A DNA stretch of 64,000 nt from Oscillospiraceae bacterium (GTDB taxonomy: Bacteria; Bacillota; Clostridia; Oscillospirales; Oscillospiraceae), in contig JAHHRW010000005.1 of assembly GCA_020025575.1 (NCBI GenBank), positions 69,811 through 133,810 on the forward strand, in the 5' to 3' direction. The notes below the pieces were generated by a model, which was not told where the DNA came from, made no database searches, and saw nothing but the letters and a program-made list of their open reading frames with translations. Below, one piece after another: positions 52,011-60,236 of the stretch. Position 1 is the stretch's first letter; the number at the start of each line of letters is the position of its first letter. A program made the translations under genes and the position numbers.

Positions 52011-53417
52011 TTATCCATTATAGCACAAAAGTAGTTCGTTTTCAAGAATCTTACGCAGCCGATCAATGGCTGGCAGCAGGTTTTTCTCCTGAAGGCCGGA
52101 GTAGTTTACCACCAGACAGTGGGCAGACCAATCGGGGGGCGTGTGCTGATAGTATTCACTCAGGGCCTTGATGTGGATTCCGGCCTGCGCACAAAGGGAA
52201 ACCAATTCAGAATCGGAACGGTCAGTTTCTACCCGAAGCAGGAAGTGCAGTCCGGCATCCTGCTCCATGATGGTGATTTTGCCGGAAAAGGGGCAGCTTT
52301 GCAGCACATCGGTTACAAAATTTCGGCGGTTTCGGTAGAATTTACGCATACGGTTGATGTGCTTTTCAAAATGTCCCTGAGACAGAAATCTTGCCAGGGT
52401 GTACTGCTCAAAGCTGGGCACCGTACAGCTGTAAAATCCAAGCTTTTGTCTGAATTCATCCATGAGTCGAGGGGGAAGTACCATGTAACTGATACGGATG
52501 GATGGGGCCAGACTTTTGGAAAAGGTGTTCATATAGATGACCCGGCCGAACCTGTCCATGGCTTGCAGAGCGGGAACCGGGTGGGCGTGAAAGCGAAATT
52601 CTGAGTCATAGTCATCCTCGATGAGCCACCGATCCGGCTGCTGGGATGCCCACTGCAGCAGTTGGTGGCGCCGCTTTGCCGGGGTGACGATGCCGGTGGG
52701 GAAGTGGTGACTGGGGGAGCAGTGCAGCACTTGCGCATGGCCCAGCTGCTGGGGGATGACGCCCTGCTCATCAGTGGGGGCGCTGATACATTTTACACCG
52801 CCGGCGGCATAGATTTGGCGTATTTTCTGATAGCCGGGGTCTTCCACGGCGTAGATTTTGTCCCTGCCAAGCAATTGCAGCAGCAGATTGTACAGAAAGT
52901 CTGTACCTGCGCCGATGAGTATATTCCTGGGGTCTACCTGCATATTCCGAAAAGCGGACAGGTGGTTGGCGATGGCCTGCCGCAATTCCTGATATCCCTG
53001 GCTTGGCAGAGGAGCCAGCAGCTTATCCCCATAGTCCAGCATGACCTGCCGCTGCAGTTTCATCCATACGGAAAATGGGAAACCGGAGGCGGCGGCATTG
53101 GCGGTCAGATCCACCGGCCATACAGGACTGGGGGGATCGGGCTGAGAAATGGGTGCGGATATGGGAACCAGATGTTCTGTCGGTTCCACAAAATAACCGA
53201 TTTTCTCTTCTGAACGAAGATATCCCTCGCAGACTAGCTGGGCGTAGGCCGCCTCCACCGTGACCTTGCTGATTTCCAGATGGGTGGCAAGAGCCCGTTT
53301 CGAGGGGAGCTTTTCATTGGGGGCCAGCCGACCGCTGAGAATGTCCTGCCGAATGCACCGATACAGGGATTCATACAGCGGCAGTCCCGGGGCTTTTTGC
53401 AGTTCATAGGTCAGCAT
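52011..53417 (-). CDS. MocR-type regulator (GntR HTH fused to aminotransferase-like domain)
   Basis: 468 residues. The GntR winged helix occupies about 10-75 (LPLYESLYRCIRQDILSGRL; LPSKRALATHLEISKVTVEAAY). The fold-type I PLP domain follows, with IEDDYDSEFRF and the Schiff-base Lys region MNTFSKSLAPSIRISY. MocR proteins often control vitamin B6, GABA or transport genes. Six bases separate it from thiN, suggesting a shared transcript; the target is unknown. Confidence 0.9.
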   Translation of the reverse strand: MLTYELQKAPGLPLYESLYRCIRQDILSGRLAPNEKLPSKRALATHLEISKVTVEAAYAQLVCEGYLRSEEKIGYFVEPTEHLVPISAPISQPDPPSPVWPVDLTANAAASGFPFSVWMKLQRQVMLDYGDKLLAPLPSQGYQELRQAIANHLSAFRNMQVDPRNILIGAGTDFLYNLLLQLLGRDKIYAVEDPGYQKIRQIYAAGGVKCISAPTDEQGVIPQQLGHAQVLHCSPSHHFPTGIVTPAKRRHQLLQWASQQPDRWLIEDDYDSEFRFHAHPVPALQAMDRFGRVIYMNTFSKSLAPSIRISYMVLPPRLMDEFRQKLGFYSCTVPSFEQYTLARFLSQGHFEKHINRMRKFYRNRRNFVTDVLQSCPFSGKITIMEQDAGLHFLLRVETDRSDSELVSLCAQAGIHIKALSEYYQHTPPDWSAHCLVVNYSGLQEKNLLPAIDRLRKILENELLLCYNG

Positions 53418-53423
53418 GGCAAA

Positions 53424-54056
53424 TCACTCCCAGGAGCAAAGCCCGTTGGCTCTGTCCCAAAGAGCCAGGACAAGGCCGCTTTTTACGGTAATATGCGCCT
53501 GTTTCCCCGTAAAATGATTGCTGACACCCAGAGGAAATGCGGCACTGAGGGTCCCGTCGGTCAGGGGGTACTGCAATCCCTTGATGGTGACGCCGGTGGC
53601 ATCAGCACCCAGACAGAACAGGGACAGGATGCCCTGAGCCGTTTCAGGAAAGCAGATGGTGTGACCGGAAATCACCGTGGCAATATAGTTCTTTCCGATG
53701 AGGGTTCCCCGTGATGCGTGGGATGCAAGAAAGGCCAGTGTCTGAAAATTGGCAATGGTGTGATCCAATCTGGGACCGTCCATAGCGCCATAAAGCATAA
53801 ATTCATCACAGCCATGGGCAAGCCCCTGACGGACTGCCAGCATGGCATCGGTATCGTCTTTTTCTACGGGGAAAACCCGGGAGTCGTCGGGCACATACCC
53901 CAGCGAGTCAAAATCCCCCAAAATCATGTCCGGCTGAATGCCCAGCTTTTGCGTGTGCCGATATCCGCCGTCGGCGGCGATGACCAGCGTGTGTTCATCA
54001 ATGGGAGCAAGCAAGGTGTCAAATTCAGCGGCGCAAAAAATCACACAGGTTTTCAT
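53424..54056 (-). CDS. thiN: thiamine diphosphokinase
   Basis: 210 residues. It converts thiamine to thiamine diphosphate with ATP, the step that makes imported thiamine useful. Motifs: IAADGGYRH, PDMILGDFDSLG, EKDDTDAMLAV and GPRLDHTIAN, with the C-terminal beta-domain ending SNHFTGKQAHITVKSG. The TPP-riboswitch-controlled thiT at 60.2 kb supplies its substrate. Confidence 0.93.
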   Translation of the reverse strand: MKTCVIFCAAEFDTLLAPIDEHTLVIAADGGYRHTQKLGIQPDMILGDFDSLGYVPDDSRVFPVEKDDTDAMLAVRQGLAHGCDEFMLYGAMDGPRLDHTIANFQTLAFLASHASRGTLIGKNYIATVISGHTICFPETAQGILSLFCLGADATGVTIKGLQYPLTDGTLSAAFPLGVSNHFTGKQAHITVKSGLVLALWDRANGLCSWE

Positions 54057-54105
54057 GATTCACCTCATACATTTGATGCATGTAGTTTATCACACTGGCA
54101 TGAAA

Positions 54106-54139
54106 AAATGAAGTCTCTATCTGATGCCAGATTGAGACT
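54106..54139 (-). terminator. terminator of the csoR-like gene
   Basis: AGTCTC and ATCTG (54112-54123) pair with CAGAT and GAGACT (54128-54139); the A-run at 54103-54108 is the U-tract on the minus strand. Confidence 0.75.
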
Positions 54140-54146
54140 CCATTTG

Positions 54147-54503
54147 CTATTTCATGAATTTTTCCACCGCCTGACACAGACCGTCAATGGCGCTCTGGTC
54201 ACCGGCGGCCACAGCGTCCACCATGCAGTGGCGGATATGGTCGTTGAGGATTACCTTTCCGGTGTTGTCTATGGCAGAGCGTACAGCGGCTAACTGTATC
54301 AGCACATCCGAACAGTCATATCCCTCTTCCACCATTTTTTTCACTTTGTTCAAGTGACCAATGGCTCTGGCCAAACGATTGATGACGGCCTTCTGATTTT
54401 CGTGGACATGGGAATGGCTGTGAGGGATGCCATGTTCGTGCATATATTCATGTTCGTTGTCGTGGGCGCAGATATGCCCGGGATTGTGGATGTGTTCGTC
54501 CAT
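54147..54503 (-). CDS. CsoR/RcnR/InrS-family metal-sensing repressor
   Basis: 118 residues. An N-terminal His-rich tail of about 36 residues (HEHGIPHSHSHVHE) precedes the helical CsoR domain. Metal-site residues Cys64, His89 and Cys93 keep the spacing of the copper sensor CsoR, but nickel-sensing InrS has the same trio plus an N-terminal His. Neighbours are a His-rich protein and a CooT-like nickel protein, so nickel is at least as likely as copper. AGGTGACACC ribosome site. Confidence 0.85.
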   Translation of the reverse strand: MDEHIHNPGHICAHDNEHEYMHEHGIPHSHSHVHENQKAVINRLARAIGHLNKVKKMVEEGYDCSDVLIQLAAVRSAIDNTGKVILNDHIRHCMVDAVAAGDQSAIDGLCQAVEKFMK

Positions 54504-54524
54504 GGTGTCACCTCTTCTTTGAAG

Positions 54525-54553
54525 ATTATACCATTTTGGCAAAAATAGCGCAA
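54525..54553 (-). promoter_or_regulatory. promoter of the csoR-like gene
   Basis: Minus-strand TTGCGC (54548-54553), 17-base spacer, TATAAT (54525-54530). Confidence 0.7.
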
Positions 54554-54555
54554 CC

Positions 54556-54569
54556 TTACCCGGGGGATA
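54556..54569. promoter_or_regulatory. candidate CsoR-family operator
   Basis: TTACCCGGGGGATA has adjoining C and G tracts flanked by TA, as in CsoR/RcnR-family operators. It lies between the two divergent promoters, 3 bases from one -35 and 20 from the other. Confidence 0.5.
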
Positions 54570-54588
54570 TTTGGTGAAAATAATTGTT

Positions 54589-54617
54589 TTGACAGAATGA
54601 CGATTTGCAACTATAAT
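54589..54617 (+). promoter_or_regulatory. consensus promoter of the His-rich protein gene
   Basis: TTGACA (54589-54594), 17-base spacer, TATAAT (54612-54617): a full consensus match, consistent with a gene that needs tight repression. Confidence 0.85.
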
Positions 54618-54647
54618 GAAAGAAAAAATGAAACGAGGAGATTTAGC

Positions 54648-55019
54648 ATGCATATTGATCCCAATCATGTGGGCGGTCATACTCATGAACATACCCACGA
54701 ACACACACATGAGGGTCACACCCATACCCATTCCCATGAGCATACGCACGAGGATGGCCATACCCACAGCCATTGCGATGGAGGCTGCGGCGGCTGTGCA
54801 TCCAAGTGTGAACACACACCCATGGAAGAGCTGCTGGCACTGATGAAGTATATGGTGGGGCATAATGCTGCCCATGCCAATGAGCTGGCAGAGCTGGCAA
54901 AACAGCTGGATGCAGCTGGCAACCATGCTGCCTACGAGCAGGTCATGGCTGCGGTATCCGATTTTGAAAAAGGCAATATGCGCCTGAGCGCCATTTTGAC
55001 GAGCTTGGATGTCAAGTAA
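54648..55019 (+). CDS. His-rich metal-binding protein
   Basis: 123 residues. Residues about 10-45 are dominated by His (HTHEHTHEHTHEGHTHTHSH), followed by a small Cys cluster CDGGCGGCASKC. The C-terminal half is helical (MEELLALMKYMVGHNAAHAN). It is probably a cytoplasmic nickel (or other metal) store or chaperone. The ATG after CGAGGAG is used. The cooT-like gene begins 11 bases later, so they form one transcript. Confidence 0.8.
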   Translation: MHIDPNHVGGHTHEHTHEHTHEGHTHTHSHEHTHEDGHTHSHCDGGCGGCASKCEHTPMEELLALMKYMVGHNAAHANELAELAKQLDAAGNHAAYEQVMAAVSDFEKGNMRLSAILTSLDVK

Positions 55020-55030
55020 GGAGAATTGAT

Positions 55031-55225
55031 ATGTGTCTGTCTACTGTTTACAGAAATAAGCTGGTTCCTGAGTCTGTGATCATGAAGAATGTCATGCGCA
55101 TCGAATGCAAAGATGGCTGCGTCATTCTGACGGATCTGATGGAGCGGCAGATGGCCATTGAAGGGACTCTGGAAATGGCAAATCTGGTGGATGGTGTCGC
55201 TGTCATTAAGGAAGCGGTTGTATAA
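55031..55225 (+). CDS. CooT-family nickel-binding protein
   Basis: 64 residues starting MCLSTVY, with the Cys2 expected to bind nickel in the CooT dimer, then MRIECKDGCVILTDLMERQM. CooT of carbon monoxide-oxidising bacteria delivers nickel to CO dehydrogenase; most relatives occur elsewhere with unknown clients. No CODH is in the window; the LarA/B/C system is a nickel user in the same window. AAGGAG ribosome site. Confidence 0.82.
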   Translation: MCLSTVYRNKLVPESVIMKNVMRIECKDGCVILTDLMERQMAIEGTLEMANLVDGVAVIKEAVV

Positions 55226-55237
55226 GACTAATGAATG

Positions 55238-55273
55238 CCCGAGAGGAGCGTTGTTGTGCCTCTCGGGTTTTTT
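55238..55273 (+). terminator. terminator of the His-rich/CooT transcript
   Basis: CCCGAGAGG (55238-55246) pairs with CCTCTCGGG (55259-55267), followed by six T. Confidence 0.9.
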
Positions 55274-55327
55274 GTAAGATTTTGCAGGACAGGTCGATGG
55301 CAAATATAAAACCTGGGAGGTGATATC

Positions 55328-55570
55328 ATGAGTTCCTTTTATTTATTCAGAACGATTTGCAGAATCAGTGGAATTCTATTATGTATCTTTACTTTCATTT
55401 CCTTTATGATTGATTGGCATATGGGGATCATTCTTGGTTATGTATTTTTAGGAATTGATGTTGTCGTGATTGTAATGAAAAATCGCTGTCCATTTTGTCA
55501 TAAATCCCTTCGCATTGCGCCCATAAAAGGTGAAGAATTTTGTCCGCATTGTGGATGTCAGGTTCCGTGA
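55328..55570 (+). CDS. small membrane protein with C-terminal zinc ribbon
   Basis: 80 residues. Two hydrophobic helices (about 5-27 and 32-49) are followed by CPFCHK and CPHCGC, two CxxC knuckles that bind zinc. GGGAGGTGATATC ribosome site and a terminator behind it support a real gene. Function unknown. Confidence 0.72.
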   Translation: MSSFYLFRTICRISGILLCIFTFISFMIDWHMGIILGYVFLGIDVVVIVMKNRCPFCHKSLRIAPIKGEEFCPHCGCQVP

Positions 55571-55614
55571 GCAGAAAGACAAACGCCAATGGATTGGGCC
55601 GTTACAGAATAAAA

Positions 55615-55648
55615 AACGGAGTGCACCGAAATGGAGGTGCACTCCGTT
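55615..55648. terminator. bidirectional terminator
   Basis: A perfect 13-bp stem (55615-55627 with 55636-55648), A-run before and T-rich after, between convergent genes. Confidence 0.85.
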
Positions 55649-55716
55649 CTTAATTTTTCGTGACAGCCTTATCTGCTGTGGACGATTGCCCTCAGGTTTT
55701 TGAATTTAGGCAGCAG

Positions 55717-57102
55717 TTATGCCAGATAGATGGCCTGGCAGGCCTTCATGGTCATGTAGCAGTCGTACTTGCTGACCAGCTCCAGAGGTGCATGCATACA
55801 CAGAACGGGAACGCCTGCATCAACAGTGACAATGTTGCGGTTTGCCATGTAGGCTGCAACTGTGCCGCCGCCGCCCTGATCGACCTTACCCAGAGTTGCG
55901 ATCTGCCAGGTGACATTTGCGTTGTCCAGCGTGGTGCGGACATGGCCCATAGCCTCGGCAGAGGCATCGGAAGCGCCGCCCTTGCCCCGGGAACCGGTGT
56001 ACTTGCAGATTGCAACGCCGTAGTTCAGCTGGCTGTTGTTGCGCTTGTCGCAGGTTTCAGCAAAGTTGGGGTCAAAAGCGTTGGACACATCGGCAGACAG
56101 GCAGAAGCTGCTCTCAAAGCAACGGTTCAGGTTTGCACCGGTTGCATCGCACAGATCCTGCATGAATGTCTCAAAGAAGTGGCTCTGCATACCAGAGATA
56201 CCCACGGAGCCGATTTCTTCCTTGTCTGCCAGAATGCACACTGCGGTGTGCTTGGGGGTGCCCATGTTCAGCAGGGGAACGATCTCAGCGTAAGCGCAGA
56301 CACGGTCATCATGGCCGTAAGCACCCAGCAGGCTGCGATCCAGACCAACCTCACGGCACTTGCCGGCGGGAACCATGGTCAGCTCAGCGGACAGGAAGTC
56401 GGACTCGATGAGGCCGTACTTTTCGTTCAGCAGTTTCATGATGTGCAGCTTCACAAGGTCGCTGCCTTCGCCTTCCAGAGGCTCGGTGCCAACGATGACA
56501 TTCAGCTGCTCACCGGCAATGACCTGAGAAGCAGTCTTCTGCATCTGATCACCAGCCAGGTGGGGCAGCAGGTCGGAAACCACCAGAATGGGATCGCTGT
56601 CGTCTTCACCAATGGTGACAGTGACAACTGTACCGTCCTTGCGATAGACAACACCGTGCAGAGCCAGAGGGATGGTAGCCCACTGGTACTTCTTGATGCC
56701 GCCGTAGTAGTGGGTCTTGAGGTATGCGATTTCAGACTCCTCGTACATGGGATTGGGCTTGATGTCCATTCTGGGAGAGTCCACATGAGCGGCGCAGATG
56801 TTTGCACCGTTGTTCAGGCTCTCAGAGCCCATGACAGCCAGGATGATGCTCTTGCCCCGGTTGTTGTAGTAGACCTTGTCGCCGGGATTCAGTTTCATGC
56901 CGGGAACCATGGCCTTGAAACCGTGAGCCTCAGCAGCAGCTACCGTCCAGGTGGTTGCCTCACGCTCGGTCTTGCAGGCATCCATAAATGCTGCATAGCC
57001 CTTGCAGTATTCTTCCATTTTTGCACGCTCTTCTTCAGAGAGTTTGGTGTATCCGTTTTTGGGGGAAGCCAGCAGGCTTTCCTTCAGTTCGTCGATATTC
57101 AT
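55717..57102 (-). CDS. M18 family aminopeptidase
   Basis: 461 residues. A two-zinc exopeptidase releasing N-terminal, often acidic, residues. Metal motifs: AAHVDSPR, ILADKEEIGSVG (catalytic Glu pair), CLSADVSNAFDPN and the C-terminal MHAPLELVSKYD. Cytoplasmic, no signal peptide. The promoter carries an inverted repeat, suggesting regulation. Confidence 0.93.
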   Translation of the reverse strand: MNIDELKESLLASPKNGYTKLSEEERAKMEEYCKGYAAFMDACKTEREATTWTVAAAEAHGFKAMVPGMKLNPGDKVYYNNRGKSIILAVMGSESLNNGANICAAHVDSPRMDIKPNPMYEESEIAYLKTHYYGGIKKYQWATIPLALHGVVYRKDGTVVTVTIGEDDSDPILVVSDLLPHLAGDQMQKTASQVIAGEQLNVIVGTEPLEGEGSDLVKLHIMKLLNEKYGLIESDFLSAELTMVPAGKCREVGLDRSLLGAYGHDDRVCAYAEIVPLLNMGTPKHTAVCILADKEEIGSVGISGMQSHFFETFMQDLCDATGANLNRCFESSFCLSADVSNAFDPNFAETCDKRNNSQLNYGVAICKYTGSRGKGGASDASAEAMGHVRTTLDNANVTWQIATLGKVDQGGGGTVAAYMANRNIVTVDAGVPVLCMHAPLELVSKYDCYMTMKACQAIYLA

Positions 57103-57137
57103 AGTCGAATTGCTCCTTTTCTATAAACTCTGTATCT

Positions 57138-57167
57138 ATTATACTTGCAATGGGTAAAATTGCAAGT
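57138..57167 (-). promoter_or_regulatory. aminopeptidase promoter with overlapping inverted repeat
   Basis: Minus-strand TTGCAA (57160-57165), 16-base spacer, TATAAT (57138-57143). ACTTGCAAT (57143-57151) and ATTGCAAGT (57159-57167) form perfect 9-bp arms with a 7-base spacer covering the region between -10 and -35. Confidence 0.65.
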
Positions 57168-57190
57168 AGTTTCAATTTGTGGGGAAACAC

Positions 57191-57220
57191 TTTACAACAT
57201 GGGAACTTCTATGGTAGAAT
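57191..57220 (+). promoter_or_regulatory. promoter of tsaE-tsaB
   Basis: TTTACA (57191-57196), 18-base spacer, TAGAAT (57215-57220). Confidence 0.55.
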
Positions 57221-57244
57221 GTGTCAGAAAGAGGTTGATATACC

Positions 57245-57682
57245 ATGGAATTTATCACAAATTCTCCGGCACAGACCGAGGCGGTGGGCGCGGCACTGGC
57301 ACAGTGTCTGACACCGGGGACGGTCATTGCCTACCGGGGCGATTTGGGTGCGGGAAAGACTGCCTTTACCCGGGGCCTTGCAAAGGGTCTGGGAATCAAA
57401 GACAGCGTTACCAGCCCCACCTACACCATTGTAAATGAATATACCTCCGGCAGATTGCCGCTGTTCCATTTCGACATGTATCGGCTGGGCAGTGAGGAAG
57501 AATTATTTGATATCGGCTGGGAAGATTACTTAGAGCGCGGCGGTGTCTGCTGTGTGGAGTGGAGCGAAAATGTATGGAATGCATTGGAGCAGCCCATTAT
57601 CGTCACCATTTCAAGACTGGGGGAGGATTCCCGCAAAATCGTGATCGAAGGAGGAGACAAGATTGCTGATTTTAGCATTTGA
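57245..57682 (+). CDS. tsaE: tRNA t6A biosynthesis ATPase TsaE
   Basis: 145 residues. Walker A GDLGAGKTAFTRGLAKGLG, then VTSPTYTIVNEY and HFDMYRLGS, typical of TsaE. With TsaB and TsaD it transfers the threonylcarbamoyl group made by Sua5 (2.3 kb) to tRNA. It overlaps tsaB by 20 bases. Confidence 0.95.
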   Translation: MEFITNSPAQTEAVGAALAQCLTPGTVIAYRGDLGAGKTAFTRGLAKGLGIKDSVTSPTYTIVNEYTSGRLPLFHFDMYRLGSEEELFDIGWEDYLERGGVCCVEWSENVWNALEQPIIVTISRLGEDSRKIVIEGGDKIADFSI

Positions 57683-58370
57683 AACTTCGGCAAAGGCTGT
57701 TTCCGTTGCCCTGCATGATGGGCAGGCACTTCTGGCAGAGAGCTACCAGAACACGGGACTGACCCATAGTCAGACCCTGATGAGCATGGCAGAGGATCTG
57801 CTGAAAAACTGCCAAAAGAGCGTAAAGGATGTGACGGCAGTTGCTGTGGCGGCTGGCCCCGGCAGCTTTACCGGTGTGCGGATCGGCGTGGCGGCAGCCA
57901 AGGGCTTTGGCTGGGGAGCACAGATTCCGGTATATGGCGTGTCCACACTGGAATCCATGGCAAGAAGTCTGGGTGTCCGCAATGGATATGTCTGTGCCTG
58001 CATGGATGCCCGGCGCAGCCAGGTATACAATGCCATTTTCGTGGCGAAGGATGGAGCGCTGGAGCGTGTCTGCCCGGACCGTGCCATTGCTTTGGAAGAG
58101 CTGAAACCGGAACTACAAACCCTGGGCGGCGAGATTTTTCTTGTTGGCGATGGTGCAAAATTGTGCTATAATACGTTGTCAGATCAGGTTGAGAATTTGT
58201 GCCTGACCATGGAACACCGTGTCCAGCAAAGAGCGTCCGGCGTGGCACTGGCGGCGGCAGAAGCCATCGCTCGTGGCGAAACCGGAGACGGTGCTGCCCT
58301 GCAGCCCAATTATTTGAGATTATCTCAGGCGGAGCGTGAGCGTCTTGCCCGGGAAACGAAGACAGAATAA
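57663..58370 (+). CDS. tsaB: tRNA t6A biosynthesis protein TsaB
   Basis: 235 residues of the ASKHA fold. ILAFETSAKAVSVAL and GPGSFTGVRIGVAAAKG are the hallmark segments. It is the scaffold partner of TsaD. TTG start with GGAGGAG upstream, inside the tsaE end. The usual rimI and tsaD do not follow; upp comes next. Confidence 0.94.
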   Translation: MLILAFETSAKAVSVALHDGQALLAESYQNTGLTHSQTLMSMAEDLLKNCQKSVKDVTAVAVAAGPGSFTGVRIGVAAAKGFGWGAQIPVYGVSTLESMARSLGVRNGYVCACMDARRSQVYNAIFVAKDGALERVCPDRAIALEELKPELQTLGGEIFLVGDGAKLCYNTLSDQVENLCLTMEHRVQQRASGVALAAAEAIARGETGDGAALQPNYLRLSQAERERLARETKTE

Positions 58371-58386
58371 AGGAGTACGAGAAAAC

Positions 58387-59016
58387 ATGAGCAATGTTGT
58401 TGTTTTTGACCATCCCCTGATCCAGCACAAGCTGGCAATCCTGCGCAATAAGGAAACCAGCGTTAAGGAGTTCCGTGAACTCATCGGCGAGATTTCTGCC
58501 CTGATGTGCTACGAGGCAACTCGCAATCTGCCCACCATGGAAGTGGAGGTACAGACTCCCATCGCTACTGCAAAGTGCCATATGCTGGCAGGCAAGAAAC
58601 TGGCAATCGTCCCCATCCTGCGTGCAGGTCTGGGTATGGTGGACAGCATGGTCGATCTGATTCCCTCTGCAAAGATCGGTCACATTGGTCTGTATCGTGA
58701 CCCCGAGACACACCTGCCCGTAGAATACTACTGCAAGCTGCCCGAGGATGTGGCAAACCGTCAGGTGTATGTGGTTGACCCCATGCTGGCTACCGGCGGC
58801 AGCGCTGTTGCAGCAATTGACTTCCTGAAGAAACACGGCTGCAAGAATATCATCATGATGAATATTATTGGCTGCCCCGAGGGTGTTCAGGCTGTTCAGG
58901 ATGCACACCCTGATGTGGACATCTATCTGGCTGCCTGCGACGAAAAACTGAATGAGCACGCCTATATCATTCCCGGTTTGGGCGATGCAGGTGACCGCAT
59001 TTTCGGCACCAAGTAA
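58387..59016 (+). CDS. upp: uracil phosphoribosyltransferase
   Basis: 209 residues. Makes UMP from uracil and PRPP. Motifs: VPILRAGLGMVD, the PRPP loop VYVVDPMLATGGSA and the C-terminal uracil-binding YIIPGLGDAGDR. The start after AAGGAG is used. Followed by a terminator. Confidence 0.97.
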   Translation: MSNVVVFDHPLIQHKLAILRNKETSVKEFRELIGEISALMCYEATRNLPTMEVEVQTPIATAKCHMLAGKKLAIVPILRAGLGMVDSMVDLIPSAKIGHIGLYRDPETHLPVEYYCKLPEDVANRQVYVVDPMLATGGSAVAAIDFLKKHGCKNIIMMNIIGCPEGVQAVQDAHPDVDIYLAACDEKLNEHAYIIPGLGDAGDRIFGTK

Positions 59017-59023
59017 GAAATTC

Positions 59024-59051
59024 AAAAGACCACCGCAAAGGTGGTCTTTTT
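59024..59051 (+). terminator. terminator of upp
   Basis: An 11-bp stem (59024-59034 with 59040-59050), loop GCAAA, T-run. Confidence 0.88.
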
Positions 59052-59100
59052 GTTTATCCCACGCTCAGGGCAAATTGTTTCAATTTCCCATTCAAAGATG

Positions 59101-59129
59101 TTGCCAAAGTCATATAAATATGCTATGAT
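59101..59129 (+). promoter_or_regulatory. promoter of the small exporter gene
   Basis: TTGCCA (59101-59106), 17-base spacer ending TGC, TATGAT (59124-59129). Confidence 0.7.
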
Positions 59130-59164
59130 GAAAAAGTTGAAAAAAATTCAAAGGTAGACATAGG

Positions 59165-59647
59165 GTGGACAAAATGTTAAAAAAATATCTAACTGTATTC
59201 TTTATCTCGATGGTTCCGCTGCTGGAATTGCGTGGTGGCGTGCCTTTTGCAATTGGAATGGGCTTGCCAACACTTCCTTCCATTCTGGTATGTGCATTGG
59301 GCAATATGCTTCCTGTGCCCATTATTTACTTGTTTGCACGAAAAGTTCTGATTTGGGGTTCTACGAAACCTTATATCGGCAAACCCTTTACCAAGATTTT
59401 GGAAAAGGGCGAGCGTGGCGGTCAGAAACTGATGGCAAAGGCTGGACGCGGCGGCCTGTTTGTGGCACTGATGCTGTTCGTGGGGATCCCACTTCCCGGT
59501 ACCGGTGCATGGACAGGAACTCTGGCAGCAAGTTTCCTGGGCATGGGGCTGAAGACCACCTCCGCTGCTGTCACTTTGGGCGTCGCAATTGCCGGATGCA
59601 TTATGGCAACTGCAAGTACCGGCTTGTTTGCTGTGCTGGGCTTTTAA
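59165..59647 (+). CDS. COG2426 / small multidrug export-type membrane protein
   Basis: 160 residues, four to five helices. SMVPLLELRGGVPFAIGMGL and GIPLPGTGAWTGTLAA are the conserved regions of the Sm_multidrug_ex family (PF06695), whose transport role is poorly tested. GTG start assumed; ATG at 59174 is also possible. The HIT gene follows 18 bases later. Confidence 0.82.
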   Translation: MDKMLKKYLTVFFISMVPLLELRGGVPFAIGMGLPTLPSILVCALGNMLPVPIIYLFARKVLIWGSTKPYIGKPFTKILEKGERGGQKLMAKAGRGGLFVALMLFVGIPLPGTGAWTGTLAASFLGMGLKTTSAAVTLGVAIAGCIMATASTGLFAVLGF

Positions 59648-59665
59648 TCAAAAGGAGAAAGTGTC

Positions 59666-60007
59666 ATGTCTGATTGCCTGTTTTGTAAAATCGTAGCAGG
59701 GGAGATCCCTTCTACCAAGGTATATGAGGATGAAACCGTTTATGCGTTCCGGGATATAGCGCCTCAGGCACCCACCCATGTGCTGGTGATTCCAAAGGTG
59801 CATATCAAGGATGCCAGCGAAATCACAGCTGAGAATGCAGCACTGGTGGCCCACTGCCTGGAGGTGGCGGCCATGATCGCAAAGCAGGAAAACCTGACCG
59901 GCGGTTTCCGCATTGTTTCCAATTGCGGCGCGGATGCGGGGCAGACGGTGAACCACCTGCACTTCCATGTGCTGGGCGGCAAGACCCTGTCCACGGAAAT
60001 GGCTTGA
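59666..60007 (+). CDS. HIT family nucleotide hydrolase (HinT-like)
   Basis: 113 residues. CLFCKIVAGEIPSTKVYEDE at the start and the histidine triad HLHFHV near the C-terminus. HinT enzymes hydrolyse adenosine phosphoramidates. AAAAGGAG ribosome site. Its stop codon lies inside the -35 box of the downstream thiT promoter. Confidence 0.94.
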   Translation: MSDCLFCKIVAGEIPSTKVYEDETVYAFRDIAPQAPTHVLVIPKVHIKDASEITAENAALVAHCLEVAAMIAKQENLTGGFRIVSNCGADAGQTVNHLHFHVLGGKTLSTEMA

Positions 60008-60031
60008 CATTGTCAAATGCAGGTGTATAAT
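60004..60031 (+). promoter_or_regulatory. promoter of the TPP riboswitch-thiT unit
   Basis: TTGACA (60004-60009), 16-base spacer, TATAAT (60026-60031). The -35 overlaps the HIT stop codon. Confidence 0.8.
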
Positions 60032-60055
60032 AACTAAAGATTGCAGAGCATATCT

Positions 60056-60152
60056 CTTCTTCGGGGAGCCGGATGCATCCGGCTGAGAGGGCGCTTGGTA
60101 GCGCTGACCCGCGAACCTGATACGGATTATGCCGTCGTAGGGAAAGATGCGG
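60056..60152 (+). promoter_or_regulatory. TPP riboswitch (THI element)
   Basis: The conserved THI-box strings are present in order: GGGGAGC, CTGAGAGGG, GACCCG, AACCTGAT and GTAGGGAA. Binding thiamine diphosphate should favour the terminator just downstream and shut off thiT. Confidence 0.95.
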
Positions 60153-60168
60153 ATGGATTGAATGTACA

Positions 60169-60216
60169 GTATCGCATTGTCTTCGTTATGACGGGGGTGC
60201 AATGCGATACTTTTTT
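60169..60216 (+). terminator. riboswitch-controlled terminator
   Basis: GTATCGCATTG (60169-60179) pairs with CAATGCGATAC (60200-60210), followed by six T, between the aptamer and thiT. Confidence 0.88.
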
Positions 60217-60236
60217 GTTTCGGAGGAAAGAGAAAT

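Noticed and set aside
54660..54770. CACAC-rich repeat
   Set aside because: It encodes the His-rich tract of the metal-binding protein; no regular repeat-spacer structure.
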